Assembly: GCA_012962595.1 (NCBI GenBank)
Contig: DTXE01000501.1
Span: 1 to 5,682, forward strand
Length of the DNA: 5,682 bases
Reading direction: 5' to 3'
From: Syntrophaceae bacterium
GTDB taxonomy: Bacteria; Desulfobacterota; DTXE01
In this document: positions 5,413-5,682 of the stretch, piece by piece
Layout of the letters: the number at the start of each line of letters is the position of its first letter
Position numbering within the stretch: the stretch's first letter is position 1
The notes under the pieces: generated by a model
Database searches by the model: none
What the model saw: the letters and a program-made list of their open reading frames with translations, nothing else
Told to the model about the DNA's origin: nothing
Position numbers and translations under genes: made by a program

Positions 5413-5682
5413 ATGCGTGAGTTGAAATGTCACAGTTGTGGTGAAGTAAATCACACAAAAATCAGCCAATACCAATATAAGGAATCTGGATTAGATAATG
5501 TTGTGCTGATGGGCGTTGAAGTTTATGAATGTTCCTGTGGAAATAAGTTTGCTTTCATTCCCAGAATACTTGAGCTTCACGACCTTATAGCTAACGATAT
5601 AATACAAAAGCAGAGTCTTTTGACAGGTAAGGAAATAAGATTTCTCAGAAAAAACCTTGGTCTGAAGGCTAAAGACTTCGCC
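5413..5682 (+). CDS. MqsA/YgiT-type antitoxin with zinc finger and HTH (cut by window end)
   Basis: The first 90 residues of a protein that runs off the right edge. Residues 1-50 form a small zinc-binding domain with CHSC (C6, C9) and a second pair CSC (C40, C42), the YgiT-type zinc-finger layout. A linker rich in I and L follows (51-70), then the start of an Xre-type helix-turn-helix, LLTGKEIRFLRKNLGLKAKD (69-88). This domain order is that of MqsA-like antitoxins, which neutralise the toxin through the N-terminal half and bind the operon's own promoter through the HTH. Toxin-first order with a gap of four bases matches the MqsRA-type arrangement. The ATG at 5413 has GGGGA about 10 bases upstream. 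Nothing visible is broken in this part. Whether it is a true antitoxin or now a solitary regulator depends on the toxin, which carries a stop. Confidence 0.82.
   Translation, partial: MRELKCHSCGEVNHTKISQYQYKESGLDNVVLMGVEVYECSCGNKFAFIPRILELHDLIANDIIQKQSLLTGKEIRFLRKNLGLKAKDFA

Overview
The window comes from a bacterial chromosome, AT-rich by eye. The left 4.5 kb, all on the minus strand, is a compact housekeeping operon in the order rplU-rpmA-proB-proA-nadD-rsfS, followed by the 5' part of a Thi4-type thiazole synthase gene that runs off the left edge. This order is familiar from Desulfobacterota (former Deltaproteobacteria), where obgE usually sits between rpmA and proB. Here that place holds only a 177-base spacer. 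An anaerobic or thermophilic Desulfobacterota-like host is my best guess, from synteny and the Thi4 family only.

Layout: 1-237 Thi4 start; 238-293 spacer with heptamer and inverted repeats that run into the rsfS stop; 294-671 rsfS; 668-1315 nadD; 1334-2590 proA; 2587-3729 proB; 3730-3906 spacer; 3907-4161 rpmA; 4191-4508 rplU. The proB/proA and nadD/rsfS pairs overlap by four bases (ATGA), so translational coupling is likely.

At 4538-4581 lies the 3' half only of a tRNA-Val(CAC), from position U33 of the anticodon loop to the encoded CCA. The 5' half is nowhere in the window. Right of it the sequence changes character: about 500 bases with no confident gene but a dense set of short direct and inverted repeats (4598-4772) that look like recombinase arm sites, then a plus-strand pair. 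This is best read as one junction of an element integrated into tRNA-Val next to rplU, or the scar of one.

The plus-strand pair resembles a type II toxin-antitoxin module: a DUF4258-like (RelE-superfamily-type) reading frame interrupted by an in-frame TAG at 5202-5204, then an intact-looking MqsA/YgiT-type zinc-finger plus HTH antitoxin cut by the window end. The toxin therefore looks broken while its partner remains.

No complete new system is visible. The points most worth a second look are the tRNA half-gene junction beside an essential ribosomal operon, the amber-interrupted toxin, and the repeat architecture between them.
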